A DNA stretch of 42,535 bases from Chloroflexota bacterium (GTDB taxonomy: Bacteria > Chloroflexota > Limnocylindria > Limnocylindrales > CSP1-4). The stretch is from assembly GCA_016191345.1 (NCBI GenBank), contig JACPOU010000058.1, positions 1 through 42,535 on the forward strand, in the 5' to 3' direction. The position numbers were made by a program, and so were the translations under genes. Below are positions 40,979 through 42,535 of this stretch, one piece after another; positions within the stretch are counted from its first letter, which is position 1; the number at the start of each line of letters is the position of its first letter. The notes under the pieces are model-generated. The model saw nothing but the letters and a program-made list of their open reading frames with translations. It ran no database searches and was not told the origin of the DNA.

Positions 40979-42055
40979 GTGGACGTCCCCTCCCTCGCCG
41001 ATGCGCCCCGGATCCGCCTGACCGAGCTCACCGAATGCGGCGGCTGTGCCGCGAAGCTCGGCGCCGACGCGCTCGCCGAAGTCCTCGCCGGGCTCGGCGT
41101 CGTGGAGGGCGAGGCAGCGCCCGACGGCCTCCTCGCCGGGCTCAGCGAGCCGGACGATGCCGCCGTCCACCTGATCGCGCCCGACCTCGCCGTGATCGGG
41201 ACCGTCGATTTCTTCCCGCCGCTCGTCGACGACCCGCGCGCGTACGGCGAGATCGCCGCCGCGAACGCGATGTCCGACGTCTTCGCCATGGGCGGCCGCG
41301 TCCTGTTCGCGCTGTCGGTCGCGGCGATGCCGGAGGACCTGCCGACGGAGGTGTTCCGGGCGATCCTCGAGGGCGCCGCTTCGACGGTGCGATCCGCCGG
41401 CGGAATCCTGGCCGGCGGCCATACCATCCGCGACCGGGAGCCGAAGTACGGGCTTGCCGTCGTCGGCGTCGCGCATCCGGATCGTCTGCTCCGCAAGGGC
41501 GGCGCGCGACCGGGGGACATTCTTGTGCTCACGAAGCCGCTCGGGACCGGGTTGCTCGTCTCCGGAAGGCGCCAGGGCCGCACCACGGATGGGGAGCTGG
41601 AGGCGGCGATCGATTCCATGCGGGCGCTGAACCGCGATGCGTCGGAGGCGTTCGTCGAGGGCGGGATCGCCGCGGCGACGGACGTGACGGGCTTCGGACT
41701 CCTCGGCCACGGGCTGGAGATGGCACGCGCGTCGGGGACGCGGTTCGTGTTCGAGGCGGCCTCGCTGCCGGAGCTCGTCGGCGCGATCGACCTGGCGCGG
41801 GCCGGGGTCGAGACCGGCGGCGCGGCCCACAACCGCCGCTTCGTCGCGGCGTCGCTCGTCGTCGGTGAGGACGTGGCCGAAGAGTTGGTGACGCTCGCCC
41901 ACGATCCGCAGACCTCGGGCGGCCTGCTCGCCGCGGTCTCGCCGACGGTGATCTCGACGGTCGAGGCCGCGCTCGATGGCCGGGACCTCCGCCACTGGCG
42001 AGTCGGCCGCGTCGAGGCGAGCGCGGACGAGCAGGGGTCGGTGGCGCTCGTCTGA
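40979..42055 (+). CDS. selD: Selenide, water dikinase (selenophosphate synthetase), cysteine form
   Basis: The enzyme makes selenophosphate from selenide and ATP for SelA. The 358-residue AIRS/PurM-fold protein has the catalytic pair Cys23 and Lys26 in ECGGCAAKLG (C-x-x-K as in E. coli Cys17/Lys20), VIGTVDFFPPLVDDP, AANAMSDVFAMGGR, GGILAGGHTI and DVTGFGLLGHGLEM. The catalytic residue is Cys, not Sec, so the gene does not depend on its own pathway. The GTG start follows TATGAT by 6 nt. It is divergent from the add/tRNA-Sec/selAB side, and no in-frame TGA is present. Confidence 0.95.
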   Translation: MDVPSLADAPRIRLTELTECGGCAAKLGADALAEVLAGLGVVEGEAAPDGLLAGLSEPDDAAVHLIAPDLAVIGTVDFFPPLVDDPRAYGEIAAANAMSDVFAMGGRVLFALSVAAMPEDLPTEVFRAILEGAASTVRSAGGILAGGHTIRDREPKYGLAVVGVAHPDRLLRKGGARPGDILVLTKPLGTGLLVSGRRQGRTTDGELEAAIDSMRALNRDASEAFVEGGIAAATDVTGFGLLGHGLEMARASGTRFVFEAASLPELVGAIDLARAGVETGGAAHNRRFVAASLVVGEDVAEELVTLAHDPQTSGGLLAAVSPTVISTVEAALDGRDLRHWRVGRVEASADEQGSVALV

Positions 42056-42066
42056 CCAAGGGCCCG

Positions 42067-42128
42067 TCCGCGGCGTGCGGCCCTCCGCCGGGCTGCGCCC
42101 CTCCGCGGCGTGCGGCCCTCCGCCGGGC
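42067..42128. repeat. 27-bp direct repeat pair
   Basis: A perfect 27-bp unit (beginning TCCGCGGCGTGCGG) occurs at 42067-42093 and 42102-42128, 8 bp apart. It lies just after selD in a gene-free tract. Confidence 0.8.
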
Positions 42129-42135
42129 ATGAGCC

Positions 42136-42204
42136 GCGCCCCCCGCCAGACCGCGCACGCGTCCGCGCCCTCCACGGCGCCCCCCGCCAGACCGCGCACG
42201 CGTC
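42136..42204. repeat. 28-bp direct repeat pair
   Basis: A perfect 28-bp unit (beginning GCGCCCCCCGCCAGACC) occurs at 42136-42163 and 42177-42204. It is unrelated to the 27-bp unit just upstream. Confidence 0.8.
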
Positions 42205-42257
42205 GGCGCACCCGCACCGGCCCGCACCGGCCCGGCCCGCACCGGCCCCGCCCGCCC

Positions 42258-42441
42258 GTATTCCAAGAAGGCTTACCGATCGTCCTGACGGCCTCGTTTC
42301 GGCCGACGGCTAGGCAGAATCGCGCCCCGAGCGCCACTGATATGCCTGGCTCGGCATATTCCGGCCCCTCGAGGCGCGATTCCGGGCAACTTGCGACCGT
42401 TCGGCCTCGTGTGCGCGGTTTGCTAATCGTCCTTGGAATAC
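42258..42441. mobile_element. 184-bp near-palindromic element, MITE-like or structured RNA (undetermined)
   Basis: Two arms of exactly 89 nt (42258-42346 and 42353-42441) surround a 6-nt centre, TGGCTC. The ends match perfectly as inverted GTATTCCAAG. An inner block AATCGCGCC-CGAG is inverted in the other arm with one mismatch. The centre is ATATGCC/GGCATAT. The parts between match only weakly. The element is less GC-rich than its surroundings and has no coding frame. Symmetric length and conserved tips suggest a miniature inverted-repeat element; a long hairpin RNA is the alternative. No clear target-site duplication is seen apart from a possible TA. Confidence 0.55.
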
Positions 42442-42443
42442 CC

Positions 42444-42523
42444 GCGCGAGGGCGAGGGCCAGCGCCGGCGCCCCGTCACCGGCCCGCGCGCGAGGGCGAG
42501 GGTGAGGGCCAGCGCCGGCGCCC
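42444..42523. repeat. 30-bp direct repeat pair, second copy with a 6-bp insertion
   Basis: GCGCGAGGGCGAGGG followed by CCAGCGCCGGCGCCC appears at 42444-42473. It recurs at 42488-42523 with an added GTGAGG. It continues the repeat-rich tract to the window edge. From 42056 to 42535 I find no gene. Confidence 0.7.
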
Positions 42524-42535
42524 GGCCACCGGCCG

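Noticed and set aside
41032..41058. selD as a selenoprotein
   Set aside because: The catalytic position is TGC (Cys23), and no in-frame TGA interrupts the gene.
40973..42055. A -35 box common to the leaderless promoters
   Set aside because: Only vapB has a plausible TTGCAA at 16 bp; the others show no shared upstream hexamer by eye.
42258..42441. Integron attC site or Xer dif site
   Set aside because: The core-site motifs of attC are not seen at the ends, and the arms are far longer than a dif site.

Overview
The window is bacterial chromosomal DNA of very high G+C content. It has densely packed genes, many 4-bp start/stop overlaps, and no rRNA, phage, IS or CRISPR content that I can support. 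The gene set points to a high-GC, non-actinobacterial Gram-positive-like lineage. A Chloroflexota member, for example a Limnocylindria-type genome, is my best guess. The clues are a zwf-opcA pair, DUF5674, a CxxC-x17-CxxC zinc-ribbon protein, a full selenocysteine system and abundant leaderless TAnnnT promoters. No marker gene settles the taxonomy.

Region 1-6.7 kb (minus strand): a frameshifted secreted FN3-like gene; an EamA exporter coupled to a HAD (MtnX-like) phosphatase; a small membrane-protein operon around a two-repeat protein of unknown function; and a pseudouridine salvage operon (PfkB kinase, PsuG glycosidase) followed by a DUF1295 membrane protein that looks internally shortened.

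Region 6.7-19.9 kb (plus strand): a central carbon block. In order it holds tkt, a VapBC-type toxin-antitoxin pair, rpiB, pgi, a DUF5674 pair, a MazF toxin with a degenerate antitoxin, gnd, zwf, opcA, pgl, an alpha/beta hydrolase and gltA. It covers the oxidative pentose phosphate pathway, part of the non-oxidative branch and entry to the TCA cycle. Two toxin modules are embedded in it.

Region 19.9-34.3 kb: an MFS transporter divergent from a DUF2231-Rieske membrane protein; a photolyase broken by three frame changes; a small P-loop kinase; a minus-strand operon of YhaO-like nuclease, YhaN-like ATPase, EamA transporter and YCII protein; a zinc-ribbon protein; an S51 peptidase-like gene divergent from a DHA2 drug exporter plus methyltransferase; and a polytopic membrane protein ending in a clear terminator.

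Region 34.3-42.5 kb: a complete selenocysteine locus. The minus strand carries, in transcription order, adenosine deaminase, tRNA-Sec(UCA), a methyltransferase, selA, selB, a MobA/MocA-like nucleotidyltransferase and an MBL-fold hydrolase. selD runs divergently on the plus strand. Together they make selenophosphate, charge tRNA-Sec and deliver it; the molybdenum-cofactor enzyme hints that a Sec/Mo enzyme such as formate dehydrogenase is the client. The window ends in a repeat-rich tract that encloses a 184-bp near-palindrome.

The most striking regulatory signal is a TAnnnT hexamer placed exactly 6 or 7 nt before the start codon of eleven ORFs on both strands. This is the signature of leaderless mRNAs.
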